Positions 1-7,199 of a stretch of 40,298 nucleotides of DNA are shown here, piece by piece. Both the position numbers and the translations under genes were made by a program. Each line of letters starts with the position of its first letter. Position 1 is the stretch's first letter. The notes under the pieces are model-generated. The model saw only the letters and a list, made by a program, of their open reading frames with translations. It was not told the origin of the DNA and did not search any database. The DNA is from CAYXXZ01 sp964469165. Its GTDB lineage: Bacteria; Pseudomonadota; Gammaproteobacteria; Pseudomonadales; Porticoccaceae. The stretch spans positions 1 to 40,298 of the forward strand of contig CAYXXZ010000015.1 of NCBI GenBank assembly GCA_964469165.1. Direction: 5' to 3'.

Positions 1-1
1 G

Positions 2-892
2 GGGCTGATTCGCCACTCCACCTGTGTGCTCACCAATGATCCCAGCGGCCCCAACCTGTTGAAACTGATTCGCGAGTATCAGGCGGTGGCGACCTTCGCC
101 GTGCCCACGGTGGTGCGCGCCATCGTCGAGGCGCTGAAGCAAAGCGGCGAGACCCTGCCGTCCCTCAAATACATTTTTTACGGTTCCGCGCCCATCGGCC
201 AATCGCTGCTCAAGGCCACCATGGAAGTGCTCGACTGCGGTTTCGGCCAATTCTACGGCATGACGGAAATCACCGGTTCCGCCACCTTCCTCCATCCCGG
301 CGGCCACGACCTGGCACGTCCGGAATTGATGGCGTCGGTGGGCAAGCCACTGCCGGGGGCGGCGCTGGACATCCGCGACCCTGAGGGTCGCTCCCTGCCC
401 AGCGGTCAATCCGGAGAAATATGGATTCGCACCGATACCCTGATGATGGAATATCTCGGCAAACCCGAGGAGACCGCCAAGGCCGTCGTCGATGGTTGGT
501 ATCGCAGCGGCGATGGCGGCTATCTCAACGACGAAGGCTATCTGTTCCTCACCGACCGCATCAAGGACATCATCGTCTCCGGCGGCGAGAACATCTATCC
601 CGCGGAAGTGGAAGATGCCGTGCGCCAGTTTCCCCCGGTGCTGGATGTGGCCGTGGTGGCGCGCCCCGATGAACGCTGGGGTGAGGCTGTGATGGCGGTG
701 GTGGAAGCCAGACCGGGGCAAACCGTCGATGAGCGCGCGCTGATCGACTTCGTGCGCTCGAAAATCGCCGGCTACAAATGCCCGAAAACAGTGGTGGTGC
801 TGGCCAGCCTGCCGCGCACCGCGTCGGGCAAGGTGCAGCGGGTCAACGCCAGGACAATGGCCCTGGATCTGCTTGCCGGCCAGGGCCAGTAG
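2..892 (+). CDS. Acyl-CoA synthetase (AMP-forming), C-terminal part
   Basis: Class I adenylate-forming enzyme, probably activating a carboxylic acid to its CoA thioester through an acyl-adenylate. The reading frame is open to the left edge, so the N-terminal half, including the P-loop-like A3 motif, lies outside the window. Visible family signatures are FGQFYGMTE (A5), GWYRSGDGGYLNDEGY (A7), TDRIKDIIVSGGENIYP (A8 hinge) and PRTASGKVQR with the catalytic lysine (A10). The C-terminal lid domain is therefore complete. It lies ahead of SnoaL-like genes and an Old Yellow Enzyme, consistent with the first step of a CoA-dependent catabolic route. The acid substrate cannot be read from this fragment; medium or long-chain, aromatic and steroid acids are all possible. 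Confidence 0.93.
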   Translation, partial: GLIRHSTCVLTNDPSGPNLLKLIREYQAVATFAVPTVVRAIVEALKQSGETLPSLKYIFYGSAPIGQSLLKATMEVLDCGFGQFYGMTEITGSATFLHPGGHDLARPELMASVGKPLPGAALDIRDPEGRSLPSGQSGEIWIRTDTLMMEYLGKPEETAKAVVDGWYRSGDGGYLNDEGYLFLTDRIKDIIVSGGENIYPAEVEDAVRQFPPVLDVAVVARPDERWGEAVMAVVEARPGQTVDERALIDFVRSKIAGYKCPKTVVVLASLPRTASGKVQRVNARTMALDLLAGQGQ

Positions 893-926
893 TTTTTCGC
901 CGCTAACGGGCGGACAAACCGGTTTG

Positions 927-1020
927 TAGGTTGGGCTGAGGAACGAAGCCCAACATGGGTGAGGCGCGTGAATACCCGTGAATACCACAGTTGTTGGGCT
1001 TCGTTCCTCAGCCCAACCTA
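927..1020. repeat. REP-type inverted repeat, GTAGGTTGGGCT family
   Basis: Two perfectly complementary 29-nt arms (927-955 and 992-1020) flank a 36-nt spacer. The outer sequence is TAGGTTGGGCTGAGG and the inner part GAAGCCCAACA. Each arm is itself partly self-complementary (TTGGGCT/AGCCCAA), so the transcript can form stem-loops. A second copy with a few changes lies at 8008-8091. It fills the gap after the CoA-ligase gene and may also act in transcript end formation. Confidence 0.85.
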
Positions 1021-1060
1021 CGCGCTGCTCGCCGGTCGTTGGGCCGGAATCCACTGATGG

Positions 1061-1085
1061 TGTGGGAGCGGCCTCGGCCACGAAC
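1061..1085 (+). repeat. Half-REP, GGAGCGGCC family
   Basis: The short sequence GGGAGCGGCCTCGGCCACGA resembles one arm of the Pseudomonas-type REP seen in full at 30797-30863. Only one arm is present, about 20 bp before the start codon of the first SnoaL-like gene. A similar half-copy precedes the second SnoaL-like gene at 1661-1680. Confidence 0.6.
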
Positions 1086-1105
1086 AAAAAAACAGCGGGG
1101 AAAAA

Positions 1106-1648
1106 ATGACACTTACCTGCGAGCGGCTTCGCGATGAACTCGTCGACCGCGAAGCCATCCGCCACTGCCTGATGCGCTACTGCCGCGCCATCGATCGCAT
1201 GGACCGGGAATTGCTTTTGTCGGTGTACTGGCCGGACGCCATCGACAACCATCTCGATTTCAGCGGCCCACCGGAGGCTTTTGCGAACCACAGCTTCGCA
1301 CTGATGGCCAACATGGATCAAACCATGCACAGCCTCGGCAATGTCCTGATCGAAATCGCGGGCGATGAAGCGCAGGTGGAAAGTTATTTCCACGCCTTTC
1401 ACCGCCTGAAGGAACAAAGTGACGCGCCGGCGCGGGATCTGGTTGCGGCGGGCCGCTACCTCGACGTGTTTGCAAAACGGGACGATCAGTGGCGTATTCT
1501 GCGCCGCACGGTGGTGATGGACTGGTTTCGTGCCTACGAGGACAGTGGCGACTGGTCGGACGGCCTGCTCGGTATTCCCGTGACACCTGGCGGCCGAAAA
1601 CCGGACGACATCAGTTACCAACTACTCGAACTGCTGCGTGGTGGCTAG
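1106..1648 (+). CDS. SnoaL-like / NTF2-fold protein 1
   Basis: A 180-aa protein of the SnoaL_4-like NTF2 superfamily, a small cone-shaped alpha+beta fold used by dehydratases, isomerases and hydroxylating cyclases. The N-terminal pattern DREAIRHCLMRYCRAIDRMD followed by LLLSVYWPDAIDNH, and the C-terminal GRYLDVFAKRDDQWRILRRT, are typical. The start follows GCGGGGAAAAA, a weak Shine-Dalgarno. The next gene encodes a clear paralogue. Members of this group often lie in aromatic, steroid and terpenoid catabolic clusters and in most cases lack an assigned reaction, so the substrate is unknown. The Asp and His residues in the helix-strand segment (residues 45-49) are candidate pocket residues. Confidence 0.85.
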   Translation: MTLTCERLRDELVDREAIRHCLMRYCRAIDRMDRELLLSVYWPDAIDNHLDFSGPPEAFANHSFALMANMDQTMHSLGNVLIEIAGDEAQVESYFHAFHRLKEQSDAPARDLVAAGRYLDVFAKRDDQWRILRRTVVMDWFRAYEDSGDWSDGLLGIPVTPGGRKPDDISYQLLELLRGG

Positions 1649-1660
1649 ATCTGTTTCATG

Positions 1661-1680
1661 AGAGCGGCCTTGGCCGCACA
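1661..1680 (+). repeat. Half-REP, GAGCGGCCTTGGCCGC family
   Basis: A single REP arm (AGAGCGGCCTTGGCCGC) lies just after the stop of the first SnoaL-like gene and about 28 bp before the start of the second. It matches the arm of the full inverted pair at 30797-30863. Confidence 0.6.
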
Positions 1681-1707
1681 CAAAAAGATAACCACAAGGA
1701 GGCATCC

Positions 1708-2367
1708 ATGACCATTCCCAATGAAAAGCTGCAGAAGCTCATCGATCAAAGCGATATCGAACGGGTGCTGGGCCTGTATTGCCGCGCTATCGACCGCCTC
1801 GACCTGGAACTGTTGCGCTCCCTCTATCACCCCGATGCCATCGACGACCACGGTGCATTTTGCGGCAACGCCCACGAATTTGCCGATTACATCATCGCCA
1901 ACCTGCGGGATGCCATCATCGATGGCATGCATACCGTTACCCACTCGGTGATTGACATCGAAGGCGATTTCGCCGCCTCCGAAGCCTATTACGTGGCCTA
2001 CCAGACCTGTCATGGCGGGCTGGAAAACGTGCGCGGCTTTTTTGGCGAGCGCTATGCCGACAGCCAACTGGCCGCCGGCGCCATCGATGGCCCCCAGGAC
2101 TATATCTGCGGCGGCCGCTACCTGGACGTGTTCGAAAGGCGCGCGGGCGTGTGGAAAATACGCCACCGCAAGATCACCAACGAATGGGGCATCGTTCAGC
2201 CGAACAGCCATATCAAGGACCAAGGTCACCTCGCCCACTTTAATCTGCCGGGCAAGCGTGATCGAACGGACTACGTTTACAGGATCAGCCCGCCGGAATG
2301 CCCGTCGCTGGCGTCCTATTTGCGGGATACACTGGCGAGCCTCAAAGATAATGTCAGCGCGCCTTGA
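1708..2367 (+). CDS. SnoaL-like / NTF2-fold protein 2
   Basis: A 219-aa paralogue of the preceding protein, sharing the pattern IERVLGLYCRAIDRLDLELL, then LYHPDAIDDHGAF, and GRYLDVFERRAGVWKIRHR near the end. It is longer than its neighbour because of an insertion around residues 100-135 and a C-terminal tail. The start at 1708 is set by a strong AAGGAGG 6 nt upstream; the frame is open further upstream but overlaps the previous gene without a ribosome site. The fold predicts a small-molecule-binding enzyme such as a dehydratase or isomerase, but no reaction can be assigned. Its position with a CoA ligase and an Old Yellow Enzyme supports a catabolic role. Confidence 0.88.
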   Translation: MTIPNEKLQKLIDQSDIERVLGLYCRAIDRLDLELLRSLYHPDAIDDHGAFCGNAHEFADYIIANLRDAIIDGMHTVTHSVIDIEGDFAASEAYYVAYQTCHGGLENVRGFFGERYADSQLAAGAIDGPQDYICGGRYLDVFERRAGVWKIRHRKITNEWGIVQPNSHIKDQGHLAHFNLPGKRDRTDYVYRISPPECPSLASYLRDTLASLKDNVSAP

Positions 2368-2454
2368 TACTGCGCGAAAAGCTAATATGCGAAGGGGGAG
2401 GGGATTTTCGAAACATTGAAAATTACGGAATGACGCTCTTGCGCAAAACCACTG

Positions 2455-2883
2455 TCATTTTTCCCTGCGAAGCCGCGCCATGATGGGCCCAAGAGTGTCA
2501 GCACCCAGATAGGAATCCATGAATTCCAGGTGGCGGATGACCTTACCGTCGCGAATATGATTCAGGAAGTGGTAGTTGTTATTGTAAAAGGTGCCGTCGA
2601 TCGTCGTTGAGAAACCGTTGGCCACCGTGCTGACGCGATCCTCTTCCGCTGTCATTTCAACGACTGTGAATTCAATAGGGGTTGCCAGAATCGCCTTGAA
2701 ACCTTCGATGAACCTGCAAAAGCCTGCGGCATCGTAGGTGTCGGGTTTGACGGCGGCACTGATGATGCGACAGCTATAGTCCTCATGCATGAAAAGACGC
2801 GCCTTATCGCCGTCGAGGCTGCCAAGTGCCCTCAGGTATCGTTCAACGAGTGATTTATTATTTTGTGTCGATGGTACCTTCAT
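2455..2883 (-). CDS. SnoaL-like / NTF2-fold protein 3
   Basis: A 142-aa protein with the NTF2-like layout: an N-terminal helix pair (SLVERYLRALGSLDGDKARL), then FMHEDYSCRI, a central helix, and a curved sheet ending in DGKVIRHLEFMDSYLG. It is much shorter than the two SnoaL-like proteins at 1106-2367 and only distantly related to them. The start at 2883 is chosen because GAGGT precedes it by about 8 nt; another ATG 21 nt upstream lacks such a site. The gene converges on the second SnoaL-like gene and diverges from the Old Yellow Enzyme gene, sharing a 194-bp regulatory spacer. No reaction can be assigned. Confidence 0.82.
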   Translation of the reverse strand: MKVPSTQNNKSLVERYLRALGSLDGDKARLFMHEDYSCRIISAAVKPDTYDAAGFCRFIEGFKAILATPIEFTVVEMTAEEDRVSTVANGFSTTIDGTFYNNNYHFLNHIRDGKVIRHLEFMDSYLGADTLGPIMARLRREK

Positions 2884-2978
2884 GGGTCTGACCTCAAATA
2901 GCACATATTCATCTCTCAGCGTGGCGAATAGCCGCTTTTACTGGCGCGGCGCTCCGGCGAACAGATCGTGCGCCGAAA

Positions 2979-3007
2979 TTCACTATAACATGAAGCCAGA
3001 TTATAGT
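2979..3007 (+). promoter_or_regulatory. Putative promoter of the Old Yellow Enzyme gene
   Basis: TTCACT (2979-2984) and TATAGT (3002-3007) are separated by 17 bp and match the sigma-70 -35 and -10 boxes at 4/6 and 5/6 positions. Transcription would begin about 60 nt before the start codon. The boxes are overlapped by the inverted repeat listed at 2982-3007. Confidence 0.5.
2982..3007. promoter_or_regulatory. Candidate operator, 7-12-7 inverted repeat
   Basis: Perfect arms ACTATAA (2982-2988) and TTATAGT (3001-3007) are separated by 12 bp in the divergent spacer between the third SnoaL-like gene and the Old Yellow Enzyme gene. The arms cover the proposed -35 and -10 boxes, the layout expected of a repressor site. 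The right arm runs into TAGTATGCCTGC (3004-3015), a 12-mer found again at 14170-14181. Confidence 0.4.
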
Positions 3008-3077
3008 ATGCCTGCATATCAATGTGTGATAGGGTTTGTGCAATTCGTGCGTCCTATATTCAGGAGAAAAACAGTAA

Positions 3078-4244
3078 ATGGCTATCCAGGACTCCCTGTT
3101 TCAGTCTCTCGCCTTCGGTAATGTGACTGCCCCGAACCGCATGGCGTTCGCCCCCTGCACCCGCCACCGCTCCCGCATCGACGGTGTGCCCACCGATCTC
3201 AACGTCGAGTACTACCGCCAGCGCGCCAGCGCCGGACTGCTCATCACCGAAGGCACGTCTCCCAGCGCCATGGGCGTGGGCTACCTGTTCACGCCGGGCC
3301 TCCATACGGACGCCCAGGTGGCGGGCTGGCGCAAGGTGACCGACGCGGTCCACGCCGAGGGTGGCAGGATCTTCTGCCAGCTGATGCACACCGGGCGGCT
3401 GTCGGACCCCTTGCTGCTGCCCGAGGGCGCCACACCCATCGCGCCCTCCGCGGTGCAGCCCGACCCCGGCGCGCGCCACTACACCGTGAATTGTCCGCGC
3501 CCCAAGCGCGAGGTGCCCTATCCCGTACCGCGCGCCATGACCCAGGCCGATATCCAGAAAACCGTGGAGGAGTTCGCCCATGCCACCCGCTGTGCCCTGG
3601 AGGCCGGCTTCGATGGCGTCGAGCTCCACGCCGCAAGCGGTTATCTGCCCATGCAGTTTCTGTCTACCAACACCAACTTGCGCACCGACGAATACGGGGG
3701 CTCGGTGGCCAAGCGCTGCCGCTTCGTGATCGAGTGTCTGGAGGCCATGGCGGCGGTCAACGGCCCGCGCTTCGTGGCCATGAAAGTATCCCCCGGCTGG
3801 ACATTCCACAACGTGCTGGATGAGGATCCACAGGCCACCTACAGCCACCTCGCCAGGGAGATAGCCGGCAAGGATCTGGCGTATCTCCAAGTGGGCAACT
3901 ATGGCATGGATTGGGATGTGTACGGCACCCTGCGCGCGCATTTCGATGGGCCCATCATTGCCGTTGCCGGTTTCACGCGCGCCACGGCGGCGCAGATGAT
4001 CGACAGTGGTCTGGCGGATATGGTGGCCTTTGGCCAGGCCTACATCGCCAATCCCGATCTCGTCGAGCGCTTCCGGGACGGCAGCCCCATCAACCGCCCC
4101 AGGGTCGACACCTATTACAGCCAGGGCGCCGCCGGGTATACGGACTATCCTGTGCTGCGCGACGCCAACCTGGAGGATTGCATCAGCCCCGATGAATATC
4201 CCATGCCCCTGACGGCGTCACAGGACGATCGGGTGGAGTTGTAG
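3078..4244 (+). CDS. Old Yellow Enzyme family NADH:flavin oxidoreductase
   Basis: A 388-aa FMN-dependent TIM-barrel ene-reductase, expected to reduce activated C=C bonds in enones or unsaturated CoA or ketone intermediates using NAD(P)H. Seen: PNRMAFAPCTR with the FMN-contacting Thr, the HTGR segment near residue 110, VELHAASGYLPMQFLS, NLRTDEYGGS, and a C-terminal phosphate-binding stretch DMVAFGQAYIANPDL. Length is normal for class I members. The substrate-anchoring pair is His-Asn or His-His in most relatives; here the motif is HAASGY, with Ser in the second position and the Tyr kept. Ribosome site CAGGAG lies about 11 nt upstream of the ATG. Neighbouring enzymes suggest a role in ring or side-chain catabolism. 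Confidence 0.95.
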   Translation: MAIQDSLFQSLAFGNVTAPNRMAFAPCTRHRSRIDGVPTDLNVEYYRQRASAGLLITEGTSPSAMGVGYLFTPGLHTDAQVAGWRKVTDAVHAEGGRIFCQLMHTGRLSDPLLLPEGATPIAPSAVQPDPGARHYTVNCPRPKREVPYPVPRAMTQADIQKTVEEFAHATRCALEAGFDGVELHAASGYLPMQFLSTNTNLRTDEYGGSVAKRCRFVIECLEAMAAVNGPRFVAMKVSPGWTFHNVLDEDPQATYSHLAREIAGKDLAYLQVGNYGMDWDVYGTLRAHFDGPIIAVAGFTRATAAQMIDSGLADMVAFGQAYIANPDLVERFRDGSPINRPRVDTYYSQGAAGYTDYPVLRDANLEDCISPDEYPMPLTASQDDRVEL

Positions 4245-4252
4245 GAGACCGC

Positions 4253-4326
4253 CTGTAGGAGCTTGCCTGCAAGCGACCTGTTTCCGCCAACACCGAGATT
4301 GGTCACCTGCAGGCAGGCTCATACAG
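4253..4326. repeat. REP-type inverted repeat, GTAGGAGCCTGCCTGC family
   Basis: Arms CTGTAGGAGCTTGCCTGCA (4253-4271) and TGCAGGCAGGCTCATACAG (4308-4326) are complementary at 17 of 19 positions. The element fills the space between two convergent genes and could fold as a hairpin in both transcripts. A single related arm is at 19516-19540. Confidence 0.75.
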
Positions 4327-4336
4327 GGGCAGCGTG

Positions 4337-4762
4337 CTATTTCGCGGCACTGTCGATCAGCGTTCTGAGGTCGTTGCGCAGTTCGTTCCAGACGGCAAGT
4401 TCCTGGTTATTCTCGCGTGGGATAGTGGTGGCAATGACTTCGGCCGTGGCATCGATCAGCTCTTTGTACCACTCGGGGGTGACGTGGAGCGTTTCGTCGT
4501 GATGGGGAACCGAATCCTCGAGCATGATCTTGATTTCGCTCGGTGATTCGAACCAGTACATCAAACAGTACAGGGAATTCTCGATCATCAACCCTTCCAG
4601 TTGCGCACGATCACCATGGCGGCTGTGATTCTCGAAGGCTGCGCCGGCGTCGGGAAAACGGCGGTAATAGTTTTCCATGGAAGGCGTCGTGACATCGCCG
4701 AGCTGGTCCGCCGCCCGGGAGAGAATCTTTTCGACTATCTCCATTTTTTCTGCTGTGTCCAT
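4337..4762 (-). CDS. Small helical protein, possible divergent globin
   Basis: A 141-aa all-helical protein that I do not recognise with certainty. The layout resembles single-domain globins: YYRRFPDAGAAF (residues 32-43) like the C/CD region, then EDSVPHHDETLHVTPEWYKE (82-101) like the F-FG-G region, with His87 or His88 as possible proximal heme ligand, and a last helix containing AVWNELRNDLRTLI. The start at 4762 is preferred because GAGGT lies 8 nt upstream; an ATG 15 nt earlier has no such site. It is the last gene of a run with the sulfotransferase (51-nt gap) and the DapB-like dehydrogenase. A heme or oxygen-sensing role is inference; a four-helix protein without heme is also possible. 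Confidence 0.75.
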   Translation of the reverse strand: MDTAEKMEIVEKILSRAADQLGDVTTPSMENYYRRFPDAGAAFENHSRHGDRAQLEGLMIENSLYCLMYWFESPSEIKIMLEDSVPHHDETLHVTPEWYKELIDATAEVIATTIPRENNQELAVWNELRNDLRTLIDSAAK

Positions 4763-4813
4763 TCCTGAATACCTCATGTTTATGCCGTCGTCAAAAATTC
4801 TGACCGTATTTCG

Positions 4814-5980
4814 CTAGACCATCTGCAAAGTGTCGATCAGTGCGGTGTATTCCTTGAATTCCCGCGCGATCACATCCGGCGAGAATCCATAATCTGCCAG
4901 GGCGTAACGGTGGACGCCCTGTTTGTGTCGCGGATTTTTTCTGTTCCAGTCGAGCATGTTTGTCAGCGCTTGTTCCGTCAGTGCAATGCCGCAATAGTCG
5001 TAGATTTTCGCAGCGGTGGTCGCGGGGGATTTGACGATTTCGGAAAAATGCAGGTCGAGAAAGCGAATGTCGCGCTGTTGCTCACGCACTTGCAGATGCT
5101 GCGCCATCTGCGCAGCAGTACCCGCCAGAAAAGCCGCGGGGTCCACCGGTGCGAAGGTGAATGGCATGTGAAAGGTTTCAAGAAGTCGGCACGATGAGGC
5201 AATGGTTTCGCTGGGATGGCGGTGGGTCATTACCAGGGTGGCGTCGGGAAAAACACTGAGCAATTGCGGTTCCAGGCCGAAATAGAGCGGACATTTCAGT
5301 ACCCAGCGTTTTTCCGGGTCGTGCAGCCCCTGCCATTGCAAATATTTGAGCGCGTCACGCAGATAGTGAAATTGCAGGGTCATGTCCTGGCCCAACAGCC
5401 ATTGCAGATAGCCAGGCAGCTCGCTCCAACCCATGAAGCAGGGGGTGCGCAGGCTGTGTTCGAGAATGTAGCTTTCCTCATCGGGTTCATGAGCTTCGAA
5501 CGCGTGACCGTATTTGGCCTCGGGTGACTCCTGATCGAACCACTGGCAGAAGCGTTCGGCGTCGCGGATGCGCGGTGCCGTGGATTCGCCCGGATCGCCG
5601 CTGACAAGGCTGGGGCCGTGAACCTGCCAGTAGGGCAGCCAGTTGAAATCTCCCGAGGCGGACAGCAGTTTCTGGAGCTTGGTGGAGCCGGTTCTGGCCA
5701 TGCCGCAGATCACGATGGGTGCACGGATTTCCTGTTCGGCAATGTTCGGGTGGACGGCGAAATCCCGCTGCATGCGCAAGCGGTTGCACAACAGGCGCAG
5801 CAGTTTTTCTTGCATGGCTGCCGCGCCGCTGTCATGAAGGCGGGAGTCGGCATTGAGCGAGGTGATGAGCACGGACAGGGGTTCGAAGGCGTTCCTGTCG
5901 TCGATATCGATGCCGGTACTCGCCCGCGCCTGGGCCAACAGGTTCTGGGCGGACAGGAGAGGAACGGAAAACTGGGTCAC
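4814..5980 (-). CDS. Sulfotransferase family protein
   Basis: A 388-aa member of the Sulfotransferase_3-like group, which moves sulfate from PAPS to a hydroxyl group of a small molecule or lipid. The 5'-phosphosulfate loop is GMARTGSTKL (residues 93-102) and the 3'-phosphate-binding segment is THRHPSETIASSC (252-264). A helical region of about 85 residues precedes the PAPS loop, typical for this subgroup. Translation begins at GTG only 3 nt after the stop of the preceding dehydrogenase gene, so the two are probably translationally coupled. Such proteins are common in lipid- and steroid-degrading marine bacteria, but many have no tested activity, and some may act on CoA esters or sterol-like alcohols. 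Confidence 0.92.
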   Translation of the reverse strand: MTQFSVPLLSAQNLLAQARASTGIDIDDRNAFEPLSVLITSLNADSRLHDSGAAAMQEKLLRLLCNRLRMQRDFAVHPNIAEQEIRAPIVICGMARTGSTKLQKLLSASGDFNWLPYWQVHGPSLVSGDPGESTAPRIRDAERFCQWFDQESPEAKYGHAFEAHEPDEESYILEHSLRTPCFMGWSELPGYLQWLLGQDMTLQFHYLRDALKYLQWQGLHDPEKRWVLKCPLYFGLEPQLLSVFPDATLVMTHRHPSETIASSCRLLETFHMPFTFAPVDPAAFLAGTAAQMAQHLQVREQQRDIRFLDLHFSEIVKSPATTAAKIYDYCGIALTEQALTNMLDWNRKNPRHKQGVHRYALADYGFSPDVIAREFKEYTALIDTLQMV

Positions 5981-5983
5981 GGG

Positions 5984-7012
5984 CTATTCCAGGGCGGTAT
6001 GGCGGATGGGGCCGAGCTTGTAGACTTCCTGAATGCCGGGCGGCGCGGCGATCACGTCCCGCGTCCGGTTGAACATGCAGGCGGCGGAGGCCAGCACGGA
6101 GTCCTCGCGGCGGGTGGTGACGGCGCTCTCCGGCGTGCCGTCCACCTGCCAGTGCATGTGTTCGAACTCGCCGGGCTTGAGCAGGCGCAGTTCCATATGG
6201 GCTTCGGCGCCGATGCCTTCGGCGGTGTCGACCCTGGCGACGATGCGGGTGCCGATGCTGTGGCCTGCGGGAATGCTGCGGTCGAGGGCCTTGCAATACA
6301 GGGGTTCGTCGAGCACCACCGGTTCGCGCCGCTCCGAGACGTGCGTCGGCGTATAGCCGAGCGCGGTGAGCACATGCATGGGAATGGTGTTGTAGAGTCC
6401 GCCGATCAGACCTGATCTGGAGACGATATTGTCGTGAAATTCATCGCGGCTCATGCCCACGCCACAGGTTTCCGTCATCAGGCGCACACTGCCGCGGGAT
6501 GCATCCGTCAGGGTGCGGTGCAGAAGACCGTTGATCTCCACGCAGGTGCCTGCCAGCAGAATCCCTGCCCAGATGCGGGACATGTCCCAGATCCCGGTGC
6601 CGGTGAAGGTGACGTTGTTCCTTTTGGCGAGCCGGTCGATATCGTCGGCCAGAACCTTGTCGATACCGTAGGGGAAATAGGCCTCGGCGGCGTGGCTGAT
6701 GACATTGGTACCGGCGCCGAGCAGGCGCTCGTGGGCCGCGCGGCATTCCGCCAGGCGATCAGAGATCACCACGAAGGCCACGTCCGCCTCAAGCTTGCTG
6801 AAATCGGCCTTGTCACAGTCTTCGACGATCACGCCGATATCCTCATCGAGACCCGCGAGGCGGCCGAGGTCCTGGCCAACCTTGTCGCCCGCCCGGTTGT
6901 AGGCGGCAACGATCGGCCAGCCTTTCCTGTGAGCGAAGCGCACCAGGTGCTGGCCGTAGAGGCCGGGGCCATAGATGGCGATGCGGGGTTTTTCCGGGGT
7001 TTTTGTATTCAT
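5984..7012 (-). CDS. DapB-like NAD(P)-dependent dehydrogenase
   Basis: A 342-aa protein with an N-terminal Rossmann motif IAIYGPGLYGQHLVRF and a layout like dihydrodipicolinate reductase and 2,4-diaminopentanoate dehydrogenase-type proteins: cofactor domain, VISHAAEAYFPY segment, FTGTGIWDMSRI substrate-domain entry and a C-terminal return to the cofactor domain. It is longer than true DapB (about 270 aa), and there is no lysine-biosynthesis context. In this subfamily the substrate is usually unknown; a keto or amino acid derivative is possible. It leads a minus-strand run with the sulfotransferase and the globin-like gene. The spacer upstream (7013-7199) is filled by a repeat element. Confidence 0.85.
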   Translation of the reverse strand: MNTKTPEKPRIAIYGPGLYGQHLVRFAHRKGWPIVAAYNRAGDKVGQDLGRLAGLDEDIGVIVEDCDKADFSKLEADVAFVVISDRLAECRAAHERLLGAGTNVISHAAEAYFPYGIDKVLADDIDRLAKRNNVTFTGTGIWDMSRIWAGILLAGTCVEINGLLHRTLTDASRGSVRLMTETCGVGMSRDEFHDNIVSRSGLIGGLYNTIPMHVLTALGYTPTHVSERREPVVLDEPLYCKALDRSIPAGHSIGTRIVARVDTAEGIGAEAHMELRLLKPGEFEHMHWQVDGTPESAVTTRREDSVLASAACMFNRTRDVIAAPPGIQEVYKLGPIRHTALE

Positions 7013-7052
7013 GTGGTGCCTGTTGGGTTCTCTGTGTTGCAGTTTTTTCTGA

Positions 7053-7192
7053 GTTTCACGTTACAAGTTTCACGTTTCATGTAAAAGCCAAAGCGCCTGC
7101 AGCTTCGGTATTGGCCGCACTCTCGTCACGCCAGTTATACATCGAGATCGACTCCGGCACCCACGTGAAACGTGCAACATGAAACGTGAAAC
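7053..7192. repeat. Inverted-repeat element, GTTTCACGTTTCATG family
   Basis: The outer sequence GTTTCACGTTTCATGT (7067-7082) is exactly complementary to 7177-7192. Each end carries a second related copy (7053-7061 and 7162-7175). The whole element is about 140 bp and holds no coding sequence. Related single or paired copies occur at 19457-19584 and 21302-21316, always in intergenic DNA. It looks like a small non-coding repeat of REP or MITE type. Confidence 0.75.
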
Positions 7193-7199
7193 TAAAGCC

